Part shown: positions 5,773 through 11,869 of the stretch, in pieces
Numbering within the stretch: the stretch's first letter is position 1
How the letters are laid out: each line of letters starts with the position of its first letter
Virus record (IMG/VR): IMGVR_UViG_3300046000_003288
Coordinates: 1-24,609 of that record
Direction: 5' to 3' (one strand)
Origin: a virus
Length of the DNA stretch: 24,609 nt
Translations under genes and position numbers: made by a program
The notes under the pieces: model-generated
The model's input: the letters and a program-made list of their open reading frames with translations, nothing else
Databases searched by the model: none
What the model was told of the DNA's origin: nothing

Positions 5773-6101
5773 AAGGGACTTGGCTCCGAGTGAGTCGGCT
5801 CAAAGATTCCCTTGATTACTTGTAGAGGCTCTGCTGGTACAACCAAGGGGTTGTTAATGCTTACCTTGATTGACTGCTTTGCTTCGCCTTCCTTGTTAGT
5901 CCAGTTATCAATCTCTGATGAGTAGAGACCTTCAACCTGAACTGTGTCCCCAGCTTCTAGGGTGGTTGGCTGCTTTAGCCAAACTGTGTAACGCTTTTGA
6001 ATCGTGTCTCCGGTCTTAGTTTCGTAAGCCTCGACTACCTCGATGCCTTTGCCTTCATAGAAGACTCGACTGATACTGCCCTTTACTTTGATGATTGCCA
6101 T
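5769..6101 (-). CDS. SSB-like OB-fold protein
   Basis: This 110-aa protein has alternating beta strands: IIKVKGSISRVFYEGKGIEVVEAYET, KRYTVWLKQP near 36-45, AGDTVQVEGLYSSEI near 50-64, and SIKVSINNPLVV near 77-88. That is the layout of a small OB fold of the SSB type (KRYTVWxKxP... GDxVxVxGxYSSE). The C-terminus ends EPSPF, resembling the acidic-plus-PF tip that SSBs use to recruit partners. It likely coats single-stranded DNA in replication and recombination. AAAGGA before the ATG supports the start. It is short for a bacterial SSB (~150-180 aa), as phage SSBs often are. Confidence 0.72.
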   Translation of the reverse strand: MAIIKVKGSISRVFYEGKGIEVVEAYETKTGDTIQKRYTVWLKQPTTLEAGDTVQVEGLYSSEIDNWTNKEGEAKQSIKVSINNPLVVPAEPLQVIKGIFEPTHSEPSPF

Positions 6102-6134
6102 CTCTTTTTTTCCTTTCGGTTTTGTTTTTTTACT

Positions 6135-6410
6135 CTAGTGGTTACCAACGACATGATTGGGATTCGTGCAGTCGGTATGCCCACAAGACCTAACGCCGGG
6201 GAGAACCGGCTTGCCGTCAAAGATTGGAATTGTAAGGGTAGCCTTGTCGAAATCTCCCTGCCAAGGGATACACTTCTCGGACCCATACTTGATAACCAAG
6301 GCTCTGTGCATCCGGCAGGATTGGCACTTGAGGTCTTTTCGCTTCCGCTTCTGCGTGTTGACTTTCCAAGTCGCTCCGCATCGGCAGCATAAGGCCACAT
6401 TGTCATCCAT
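6135..6410 (-). CDS. zinc-binding HNH-like protein
   Basis: This 91-aa protein has two CxxC pairs (C9/C12 and C29/C32) and a C-terminal CGHTDCTNPNHVVG. The CxHxxCxNPxH end is typical of the HNH_3 group of HNH nucleases and of related zinc-finger proteins of phages. The central CIPWQGDFD segment is also part of that family look. The single-chain length is small and a classic catalytic HNH cannot be confirmed, so it may be a DNA-binding zinc protein. It lies between the DnaB-like helicase and the SSB-like gene. Confidence 0.65.
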   Translation of the reverse strand: MDDNVALCCRCGATWKVNTQKRKRKDLKCQSCRMHRALVIKYGSEKCIPWQGDFDKATLTIPIFDGKPVLPGVRSCGHTDCTNPNHVVGNH

Positions 6411-6419
6411 CCCATAATC

Positions 6420-7649
6420 TTAGCCAACTACTCTCGCAAGGTGGCCCTCGAACCTAAGCGCAACTTCTCCGAGTCCCCCGTGCCGATTCTTAGCGACCTT
6501 GATAATCATCTGGCTCTTTTGCCAATCAAATTCATCCTCATCAACTTGCTTACGGTGTAGCAGGATAACTACATCGGCATCTTGTTCGATACCACCTGAA
6601 TCTCTTAGGTCAGCCATGTCCGGTTCTGAATCTTTTCGTTGCTCCGGACCTCGGTTTAATTGAGCTAACGCAATAACCGGGACATTTAAATCTCTAGCTA
6701 GATTCTTAAGGCCAATGCTTATGTCGGTAATCATTTCGTAACGCTTCCGGCCCTTTTCGGTATCTTGAATTAAACCAAGGTAATCAACAACTATAGCCTT
6801 CAGGCTTCCATTACCCTTCACGCTATTCGCAGATGCTCGTATCTGTAAAAGGTTTTGACCGGACTTATCGTGAATAGCTAATTTGTGAGATTGAATTTCT
6901 GTCCGGGCCTTTAGAATCCTTTCCCACATCCACTCCTGAAGCTTTCCCTTTTCGATAGCACTCAATGGGACTTCGGCCTCGCTCGCAATAATTCGGTTAT
7001 AAAGTTCGCTCTTACCCATCTCAAGGCTATGGAAAGATACAGGGCCTTGCTTCGATAGCTCCCACGCAATCTGTAGGCCAACAATAGTTTTTCCGACTCC
7101 GGGCCTAGCTCCGATTATGTAAAGCGCACCCGGTCTAAATCCGCTAATCGTTTCATTAAGTAATGGCCAAGGACTCTGTGGATAGTCTTTTGGTTTATCT
7201 ATCTCATCCATGTAAGGCAAGAGTTCATCTGAAACATAACTTGGTTTGATAGCAAGATTGCGGTCTATCAGGTTATCAATTTCTTTTTTCGCCGTATCGA
7301 AGACTGTTGCTAAATCCTCGTGCTGGGCCTTGCTATGAATCATTGTTCCGGCGATAGCTAACCTGCGCCGGGTCGCTTCCTCGATTACTTTGCCGGCGTA
7401 GAACTTAACCGATGCGGCAGTTGGGGTCGCTGTAATTATGTCGTGAAGATAGTTAGCAAGCTTCGGTAGTGCCGCACCTACTGTAATCACATCAATCGGT
7501 TGCCGGGCCGATTTCATTTCTAAGAGGGTTTTGTAAATGCGTTCATTCTGTAGGTCATCAAAATCTGATGGGGTCAGGGTTAATTCTTCAAGTGCTTTTC
7601 CGTTTGTTAAAAGAATCGAACCGATTACTGATTGCTCGAACTGTGTCAT
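6420..7649 (-). CDS. dnaB: DnaB-like replicative helicase
   Basis: This 409-aa protein has the N-terminal DnaB domain (residues ~1-130) and a RecA-like motor: Walker A GARPGVGKT at 180-188, Walker B VVDY at 287-290, the ALAQLNRGPEQR sensor near 327-338, and DLRDSGGIEQDAD at 347-359. It unwinds DNA ahead of the host polymerase at the phage fork. Its start overlaps the replication initiator by 4 bases (ATGA), so both are co-translated. It is shorter than the E. coli protein (471 aa), as is usual for phage forms. No primase or polymerase is seen in the window, so the host's must be used. Confidence 0.95.
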   Translation of the reverse strand: MTQFEQSVIGSILLTNGKALEELTLTPSDFDDLQNERIYKTLLEMKSARQPIDVITVGAALPKLANYLHDIITATPTAASVKFYAGKVIEEATRRRLAIAGTMIHSKAQHEDLATVFDTAKKEIDNLIDRNLAIKPSYVSDELLPYMDEIDKPKDYPQSPWPLLNETISGFRPGALYIIGARPGVGKTIVGLQIAWELSKQGPVSFHSLEMGKSELYNRIIASEAEVPLSAIEKGKLQEWMWERILKARTEIQSHKLAIHDKSGQNLLQIRASANSVKGNGSLKAIVVDYLGLIQDTEKGRKRYEMITDISIGLKNLARDLNVPVIALAQLNRGPEQRKDSEPDMADLRDSGGIEQDADVVILLHRKQVDEDEFDWQKSQMIIKVAKNRHGGLGEVALRFEGHLARVVG

Positions 7650-8320
7650 TTAATCCTCCCCACAAATAACTTAGGCAAAGGTTGGGCCTCTGCTATCTCA
7701 ATACTTTCATAAAGTCCCTTGTTAAGCCAAGAGGCCGGGTAAGGAATATAAGTTGCTTCCGGTAGCCTTCCCTCGGCGTAGGCCTTAGTTAATTTTATTA
7801 GCTCATCCGGGTCTTCGGTCTTAGTTACTTTAGCCCAAGCCTTTAGGGCATCGGCCTTGCCAATCTTCCGGGGGTAAAGATTCCAAAAGGTTTCAAACTT
7901 ATTCGTTGTTTCTTTATCTTCTTTCTTTTTATTCTTAATTAAGTTGTTTTCTATAGCAGTCCGATTATCCAAAGTTGGATTTTCCAAAGTTGGATTTTCG
8001 GACTTTGGGTTTCCGGGGTCTTTTATGAAGTAGGCAAGCCCGGCGTTGTATCCCCTTTGGTCAGTAGTTCTCTTTGTTTCTAGGTAGCCAGCTTCGATTA
8101 GCTCCCCAAGTGCCGAGCGAACCGCTTGTTTGCCATCGTTACTCTCTCGGATTATTTGACCGATTGTAATTGTGTAGCCAATTTCATGACTAAGCAAATA
8201 GGTCAGTAAGCCTTTAGCTTTGTAGCTCAACTTAGAATCTCGAACCCACGCATTATGTATCTGCGTGAATTGGTTTTCAAACTCTAGCTTGCCTCTAAAA
8301 ATACCCGGTTGAACCTTCAT
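7646..8320 (-). CDS. replication initiator with winged-helix domain
   Basis: This 224-aa protein has a winged helix-turn-helix at ~25-95 (SYKAKGLLTYLLSHEI, IGQIIRESNDGKQAVRSALG, LIEAGYLETKR) and a C-terminal FETFWNLYPRKIGKADALKAW block followed by TYIPYPASWLNKG near 195-208. This combination is found in phage replisome organisers and helicase-loader proteins, the C-terminal part resembling DnaT/DnaD-linked modules. It is expected to bind the origin and load the downstream helicase. A Lys/Asn-rich linker (NNLIKNKKKEDKETTN) joins the two parts. The start is ATG with the upstream gene overlapping by 4 bases. Confidence 0.82.
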   Translation of the reverse strand: MKVQPGIFRGKLEFENQFTQIHNAWVRDSKLSYKAKGLLTYLLSHEIGYTITIGQIIRESNDGKQAVRSALGELIEAGYLETKRTTDQRGYNAGLAYFIKDPGNPKSENPTLENPTLDNRTAIENNLIKNKKKEDKETTNKFETFWNLYPRKIGKADALKAWAKVTKTEDPDELIKLTKAYAEGRLPEATYIPYPASWLNKGLYESIEIAEAQPLPKLFVGRIK

Positions 8321-8514
8321 GCCACGCTTGCTCTATCGAGCATTACCATTAATACAGTTGCGTTGACCACTCTAGACTCGAACGCTTCCTTGACTAGCAT
8401 CGCCCATTGTCCGGCATCAAGGCCCATAGCCTTGTAATCCATCTCAGCCATAAATATGTTATCTGCGTAGTGCGGCAGAATCTCTGCGAGAGTTTTATTG
8501 TCCCAGTTATCCAT
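8317..8514 (-). CDS. hypothetical small protein (65 aa)
   Basis: The chosen start is ATG at 8514, because AAAGGAAGG lies directly upstream; an extension to a Met at 8544 would cover that site. The product MDNWDNKTLAEILPHYADN... is helical and shows a WAMLVKEAFESR segment and a hydrophobic LMVMLDRA end. No family is recognised. It precedes the replication initiator by a 4-base overlap and follows the gene-free stretch holding a rightward terminator, so it may be the first gene of a replication sub-operon. Confidence 0.66.
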   Translation of the reverse strand: MDNWDNKTLAEILPHYADNIFMAEMDYKAMGLDAGQWAMLVKEAFESRVVNATVLMVMLDRASVA

Positions 8515-8544
8515 AATGTGCCTTCCTTTTTTTAAAGTCGGCAC

Positions 8545-8622
8545 TAAGATTGTCTTGATGCCAACAGTCTGATTGTTGGTGTTCGCCTCCTAGACCTTGA
8601 AAATCTAGGGGGCTTTTTATTT
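8545..8622 (+). ncRNA. candidate rightward small RNA with terminator
   Basis: In the 130-base gap between the 65-aa gene and the HNH gene, the plus strand has a CCAACA-7-TGTTGG hairpin at about 8561-8579 followed by a terminator hairpin (8585-8613). A TAAGAT box at 8545-8550 could be a -10 element, but no good -35 is visible. All nearby genes are on the minus strand, so such an RNA would be independent. It could instead be a structure left by an older gene. Confidence 0.35.
8585..8622 (+). terminator. intrinsic terminator, plus strand
   Basis: GCCTCCTAGA (8585-8594) pairs with TCTAGGGGGC (8604-8613) through nine Watson-Crick pairs and one G-T, with a nine-base loop, then TTTTTATTT on the plus strand. 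On the minus strand no T run follows, so it is directional. The oddity is that no rightward gene ends here; it would end an RNA starting in the same gap. Confidence 0.72.
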
Positions 8623-8644
8623 AGTTATTTTTTTACCCTAGCAC

Positions 8645-8986
8645 CTAATTCATCCCCGGCCCGGATTCAAGCAGGTCTTTCGTAAAATCATTATTTAGCA
8701 GCCACCAGCCCCCATGCCCGAAGATAGGCACCTCAGTCGGGCTCTCATAGCTACCTAGCTTCCACCCTAGCTTTCGGCCTAGCTCGGCAAAATCGGCATT
8801 TGACTCTAGTAATCCGTTCGCCTCGGAGCATAAGGCGATTATGTTGCTCGGTTGATTAGCAACTTGATTCTTACTTCCCATACCTCGATTCAGTCGGTGG
8901 TGAGGAATTAGGTCATCGCCTTGTGAGCCGCAATGCCAGCAACCTAAGTCACGCTGTAGGTATTTATCAAACTCTTTTTTAGTCAT
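8645..8986 (-). CDS. HNH-like protein
   Basis: This 113-aa protein has CWHC at residues 16-19, the DLIPHHRLNRGMGSKNQ core near 25-41, and NIIALCSEANGLLES near 48-62. The HH...N...H-like order and CxxC pair place it in the HNH nuclease group. Compared with the HNH gene at the far left it lacks a clear final zinc pair, so it could be a nickase or an inactive DNA-binding relative. It overlaps the upstream gene by 8 bases. Its place in the recombination/replication block is common for phage HNH genes. Confidence 0.72.
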   Translation of the reverse strand: MTKKEFDKYLQRDLGCWHCGSQGDDLIPHHRLNRGMGSKNQVANQPSNIIALCSEANGLLESNADFAELGRKLGWKLGSYESPTEVPIFGHGGWWLLNNDFTKDLLESGPGMN

Positions 8987-9203
8987 CCCAAGGGTCGTAT
9001 TCTTTTGCCGGTATTTCTCCGGGTTGAAACCCTATTGCGATTGTAGTGTCTGCCATTCCGCCATTAACCGCTTCGATTATGTCGGTGTTGTCGGTATTGT
9101 CGGTTAGACAAGTGTGCTTACGCCTCCACTCTCGGACAAGCTTGATTGCCTGAGCATCATCAGTCCTAATTTTGGCACCACAAGAGCAGGATTCGGCTAT
9201 CAC
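8979..9203 (-). CDS. small zinc-ribbon-like protein
   Basis: This 74-aa product from a GTG start has CSCGAKIRTDD at residues 6-16 and RKHTC at 28-32, so C6, C8, H30 and C32 could hold one zinc ion. The middle carries DNTDNTD from a 9-bp repeat, and the end is very acidic (EYDPWDD). Similar short zinc-ribbon proteins exist in actinophages without a known role. The start has no good ribosome site; an internal ATG before ADTTIAIGF is an alternative. Confidence 0.58.
   Translation of the reverse strand: MIAESCSCGAKIRTDDAQAIKLVREWRRKHTCLTDNTDNTDIIEAVNGGMADTTIAIGFQPGEIPAKEYDPWDD
9081..9107. repeat. three 9-bp tandem repeats in a coding region
   Basis: GTCGGTGTT, GTCGGTATT and GTCGGTTAG are consecutive on the plus strand and give the DNTDNTD peptide on the minus strand. 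The 9-bp unit keeps the frame, so it could expand or contract by slippage without breaking the gene. Confidence 0.75.
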
Positions 9204-9219
9204 CCGATAAGGCTACCAG

Positions 9220-9558
9220 CTAGGCGTGTCGCCATTGGAGTTCGACATTCTTACTCATTACAGCCATCATGGTTGCTTGGTCTGACAGGGTTTTCATCTT
9301 GGTCTTTATCCTGTTGTATTCAGCCCGGGCAAGGTCAGCCTTTAGCTTTTCCTCAATCGCTTGTAATTTAGCCACAGCTTGCCGGTCTGCTACTGTCCCA
9401 GAGTTGTTTAGGAAGGCTAGGGAGACAGCTCTGTCATAGGCCGAATCAGCATCGGCTAATTTACATTCAGAGTCATAGAGCGCACTAGCTCCCTTGTCCA
9501 TCTCCTTTGTTATCCTTTGTAACTCCTCCACTATGTGGCTCGGTGTAATAATCTCCAT
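9220..9558 (-). CDS. recombination-linked coiled-coil protein
   Basis: This 112-aa protein is an almost uninterrupted helix with coiled-coil heptads (LQRITKEMDKGASALYDSE; LQAIEEKLKADLARAEYN) and ends MSKNVELQWRHA. Proteins of this length and coil form, ending with a short polar motif, occur next to phage RecT/Erf genes in Lactococcus and actinobacterial phages. Function is unknown; bringing annealing protein and exonuclease together is a reasonable guess. AGAGAGG lies eight bases before the ATG, which fixes the start. Confidence 0.72.
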   Translation of the reverse strand: MEIITPSHIVEELQRITKEMDKGASALYDSECKLADADSAYDRAVSLAFLNNSGTVADRQAVAKLQAIEEKLKADLARAEYNRIKTKMKTLSDQATMMAVMSKNVELQWRHA

Positions 9559-9700
9559 GCTTTAGCCTCTCTGCTCTTTCTCTTTGTACTTTCCAAATAA
9601 CACTTACTGAATCGAGGTTGCCTAACTCAAACTGTTCCTTTAGACATTCTTGCGTTTCAAGAATTGAGGCTAGAAGAATCCTCTTTGCTTGTGAGTCCAT
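9485..9700 (-). CDS. hypothetical protein overlapping both neighbours
   Basis: This 71-aa frame starts inside the end of the annealing-protein gene (44-base overlap) and ends inside the coiled-coil gene (74-base overlap). Its first ~50 residues (MDSQAKRILLASIL..., VSVIWKVQRERAERL) look like a helical protein with an ERAERL end. The C-terminal HSGGVTKDNKGDG part is shaped by the neighbour frame. Such long overlaps on both sides are rare, so it may be translated only in part, but the unique middle section looks coding. Confidence 0.5.
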   Translation of the reverse strand: MDSQAKRILLASILETQECLKEQFELGNLDSVSVIWKVQRERAERLKHGDYYTEPHSGGVTKDNKGDGQGS

Positions 9701-10196
9701 TAGCTATTGCCTTTATTTTGTCAAGAGTGTCATCGGTTGCGCCAGCAGTTTTTGCTTGGCTGTATAACAATCGTAAACCCTCGATGTCATTCCCTAATGC
9801 CTCGGTCATCCCAAGCCAATCTTGCGCTGTAGCTTTTGGTCTGTTATCCCTCGCAACCTTTTCCATTTCTTCCCTGCTTGCTCTTTTGTTCCCGGAGTAA
9901 TTAGCATTTGCTAAGGCTCTGCCGATGCTACTTGTCTCACATACCTCGAGTGCCGATGTTGCTTGTGGACCTTTAGCTGAGTCAACCTCGAACGCTAGAC
10001 CGGTTGCCTTCGGTAGACAAAGCTCTTGGTCTGCCGCAGTTAGGTAGATGTAACTCTTAGTCACCCAAGTTCCAACCTGTCGGTCTTGAACTGTCGTAAT
10101 GTTATCGGTGATTATTCTCGCATCGGGCCAATCTTTGTATAGCCTTTTTATGCGTTGCTCTACTGTTTCATAATCGTTGAGATTAAATTGTGCCAT
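9657..10196 (-). CDS. single-strand annealing protein (Erf/Sak-like)
   Basis: This 179-aa protein has a beta-rich N-terminal part and the hallmark segment SALEVCETSSIGRALANANYSG (near 81-102), followed by SREEMEKV. The CETSxIGRALA block is shared by the Erf/Sak group of phage annealing proteins. It pairs complementary single strands left by the exonuclease, allowing recombination and end repair. The lower C-terminal part is helical and less constrained. AAAGGGA lies before the ATG. It directly follows the exonuclease gene (three-base gap), the usual order of the two-component phage system. Confidence 0.7.
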   Translation of the reverse strand: MAQFNLNDYETVEQRIKRLYKDWPDARIITDNITTVQDRQVGTWVTKSYIYLTAADQELCLPKATGLAFEVDSAKGPQATSALEVCETSSIGRALANANYSGNKRASREEMEKVARDNRPKATAQDWLGMTEALGNDIEGLRLLYSQAKTAGATDDTLDKIKAIANGLTSKEDSSSLNS

Positions 10197-10198
10197 TT

Positions 10199-11089
10199 TT
10201 ATTTCCCTTTCTCGTTGTGTAGGTACGGTGCGCCACCAGCTCTTGACCTAAGGCTAAGCATGTGCTCGCCGTAAATCAAACCTCGCTTTGCTCCATTCAT
10301 TGCTTTTATAACTCTAGCTTTTAGGTCCGTCATTTTAGCGTTAGCCTTCTCGAACTCCGTAACCGAATTTATGTAGTGCATCCCGAGGTCATCAAGGTCA
10401 ACTTCGGTATCCGAGATGCCCGGAGATAAGGCCCTAATTGTTTCTAGGGTCGAGTTGCTTCCATCCCAGTAAGGCATTTTCATTTCAAGACAAGCTTCTC
10501 TGAACCTTATAGCGGAATCCCAAAGTGTCTGGGCCTCGAACTCATCCCACTCGATATCGAACTCCATATAACTCGAACCGGCGAGCGCAACCAACTTAGC
10601 TTGCTTGATACCAAAAATTCTCATGTACCAAAGCACCTGCGCTCTGTAAGCTTGTGGGACTCCACTCCAGTAATCTCTCGAAAACTTCACCTCGATAATT
10701 CCCCAGTTGCCGTCAGCATCTTTATAAAGCCCATCCGGGTTAGACCTAGCCCAAGGGTTTTCTTTGTTTGCCCAAGTTCCTGTTTCAAAGATTTCTAACT
10801 CAGGATGCTCGTTAGCAAAAAGATTCAGGATTGGTGACTCGAGAATTGTCCCTAGCTTCATGCTCATATTTAGTGGGACTTCATCGGGTATCTGCCCGGT
10901 TTTTTTAGCCCACTTGGTTATTGCGGATTCCCAAGTGCTTAGTCCGGTAATCGCTGCGATGTCCGAACCACCGACTGCGCCCGGCTCATTCCGCAAATCG
11001 TGCCACTCTTGACTGCCGTTAGCAAAGTCCCCTAGTAGGACCGCATCGAGCAACTGATTTATTTCTGCTGGTAGTTTATTTACTGGCAA
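10199..11089 (-). CDS. YqaJ-family exonuclease
   Basis: This enzyme is a lambda-type exonuclease that resects one strand of duplex DNA. In numbering from a GTG at 11128, it has GGSDIAAITGLS (53-64), E97, PDG (131-133, D132), EVK (146-148) and the PQAYRAQVLWYM block (158-169), which form the metal-binding D/ExK core and the QxxxY-like motif of YqaJ nucleases. I choose TTG at 11089 because AGAGAGGG lies directly before it, whereas the upstream GTG has no ribosome site; the length is then 296 aa. It leads the recombination operon and faces whiB across a divergent control region. Confidence 0.88.
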   Translation of the reverse strand: MPVNKLPAEINQLLDAVLLGDFANGSQEWHDLRNEPGAVGGSDIAAITGLSTWESAITKWAKKTGQIPDEVPLNMSMKLGTILESPILNLFANEHPELEIFETGTWANKENPWARSNPDGLYKDADGNWGIIEVKFSRDYWSGVPQAYRAQVLWYMRIFGIKQAKLVALAGSSYMEFDIEWDEFEAQTLWDSAIRFREACLEMKMPYWDGSNSTLETIRALSPGISDTEVDLDDLGMHYINSVTEFEKANAKMTDLKARVIKAMNGAKRGLIYGEHMLSLRSRAGGAPYLHNEKGK

Positions 11090-11116
11090 GGTTTCCCTCT
11101 CTTTTCCTTGTCGCAG

Positions 11117-11144
11117 AACCACGCTCACTTTTGTCGGCGTGGTT
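11117..11144. promoter_or_regulatory. 8-bp inverted repeat, operator candidate
   Basis: AACCACGC (11117-11124) and GCGTGGTT (11137-11144) are perfect inverted copies with a 12-base spacer, giving a 20-bp centre-to-centre distance, about two helical turns. The right half ends directly before the TTGCTA -35 box of whiB, and the site lies upstream of the exonuclease start. That is the expected place for a dimeric regulator controlling both sides. It could also be only an RNA hairpin; there is no T run on either strand. Confidence 0.55.
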
Positions 11145-11174
11145 TTGCTATTTCCGATGGTTTCACTCTAGGGT
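11145..11174 (+). promoter_or_regulatory. whiB leaderless promoter
   Basis: TTGCTA (11145-11150), an 18-base spacer, then TAGGGT (11169-11174) and six bases to the ATG at 11181. The TAnnnT -10 and the absence of any Shine-Dalgarno sequence are what a leaderless actinobacterial gene would show. On the other strand TAGAGT overlaps the same CTAG, so a divergent start for the exonuclease operon is possible. Confidence 0.65.
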
Positions 11175-11180
11175 GTACCT

Positions 11181-11450
11181 ATGACATTACGCCAGATTGA
11201 ACGGAAATATATCGAATTACAGGAAGCTATAAGGGAAAATGATGGGGTCGAGTGCTCCCAGCTCCCGGATGTTTTCTTTCCCGAAGGGGATACCGGCTCA
11301 GCCGAGTATCGAGCAACAGTAAAGATAGCCAAGGCTGTTTGCGCAGATTGCCCTATCAGAAGGTTGTGCGAAGATTACGCTAGAGCCGCTAATATGCAGG
11401 GTATCTGGGGAGGCACTACTTACTTTGAAAGGCAAAAATATAAAGACTAG
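11181..11450 (+). CDS. whiB: WhiB-family regulator
   Basis: This 89-aa protein has the four Cys of the WhiB family (C25, C54, C57, C63, the CxxC-x5-C form) and GIWGG at 74-78, with a basic tail ERQKYKD. WhiB proteins hold a [4Fe-4S] cluster and bind the primary sigma factor to redirect transcription; phage copies can suppress host whiB-type genes and affect superinfection. This is the only rightward gene. The -10 box lies six bases before the ATG and there is no ribosome site, so it is probably leaderless. It ends on a CTAG shared with the holin-like gene, so both stops overlap by 3 bases on opposite strands. Confidence 0.93.
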   Translation: MTLRQIERKYIELQEAIRENDGVECSQLPDVFFPEGDTGSAEYRATVKIAKAVCADCPIRRLCEDYARAANMQGIWGGTTYFERQKYKD

Positions 11451-11692
11451 CCTTTTGAGTTAGGGGTTTTATCCGCAATCTTCCCGAAGCTCTTGTTGAG
11501 CTCATCCGGGTCAATCTTTCCATCTGCTAGGTATGCCCTCGATAGCTCTTGAGCTACATCAATAATTCCGGCAAAGGCAGCCATCGCAACAGCCTGAATA
11601 ACCTCAAGGCCGATAACAGCTCCACCGACAAAGATGCCGGTTACTTTTAGAATTATGACCGCTAGGGTTCTGCGAGCGATATCTAACCACAT
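11447..11692 (-). CDS. holin-like membrane protein
   Basis: This 81-aa protein has a hydrophobic segment at ~8-30 (LAVIILKVTGIFVGGAVIG), a second one at ~31-46 (VIQAVAMAAFAGI), and a soluble C-terminal part with DGKIDPDELNK, which resembles an EF-hand-like loop. The layout fits holins of actinophages of the type with a short loop and soluble tail. It would form membrane lesions or release endolysin. GGAAGG lies eight bases before the ATG. It is separated from the endolysin by 177 bases with its own likely promoter, so timing may differ from the rest of the lysis genes. Confidence 0.7.
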   Translation of the reverse strand: MWLDIARRTLAVIILKVTGIFVGGAVIGLEVIQAVAMAAFAGIIDVAQELSRAYLADGKIDPDELNKSFGKIADKTPNSKG

Positions 11693-11722
11693 AGGTTGTG
11701 CCTTCCGTCAAAGTTTGAGCGT

Positions 11723-11750
11723 AGGATATTTAAAGTTTACTGCCTAGCAA
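11723..11750 (-). promoter_or_regulatory. probable promoter of the holin-like gene
   Basis: On the minus strand, TTGCTA (plus 11745-11750) is followed by a 16-base spacer and TATCCT (plus 11723-11728). The -35 is identical to that of whiB. A transcript would have a short leader with GGAAGG before the holin-like ATG. Confidence 0.45.
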
Positions 11751-11783
11751 TTACGCTGGTTGATATAAAAATTGACACCCTAG

Positions 11784-11801
11784 AAGGCTTGTACAAGCCT
11801 T
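11784..11801. repeat. perfect 18-bp palindrome
   Basis: AAGGCTTGTACAAGCCTT reads the same on both strands. It lies in the 177-base gap between endolysin and holin-like genes, directly beside TTGACA (11772-11777) and the minus-strand copy of TAGGGTGT. No T run follows on either side, so a protein-binding site is more likely than a terminator. Confidence 0.7.
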
Positions 11802-11869
11802 GAAATGCTGTCCGGGTAGTCATTCCCCTGTTTAGGGTGTAAACCCCTCTATGAGCCTTATAGGGCTGT

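Noticed and set aside
6083-6427. 114-aa minus-strand frame over the zinc-protein gene
   Set aside because: The other frame holds two CxxC pairs and the CxNPxH motif; this one has only Ser/Arg-rich composition.
9081-9107. 9-bp repeats as a possible CRISPR or iteron array
   Set aside because: Only three in-frame copies without spacers inside a coding region.
11784-11801. 18-bp palindrome as endolysin terminator
   Set aside because: No T run follows on the minus strand; the next T-rich stretch is well beyond the hairpin base.
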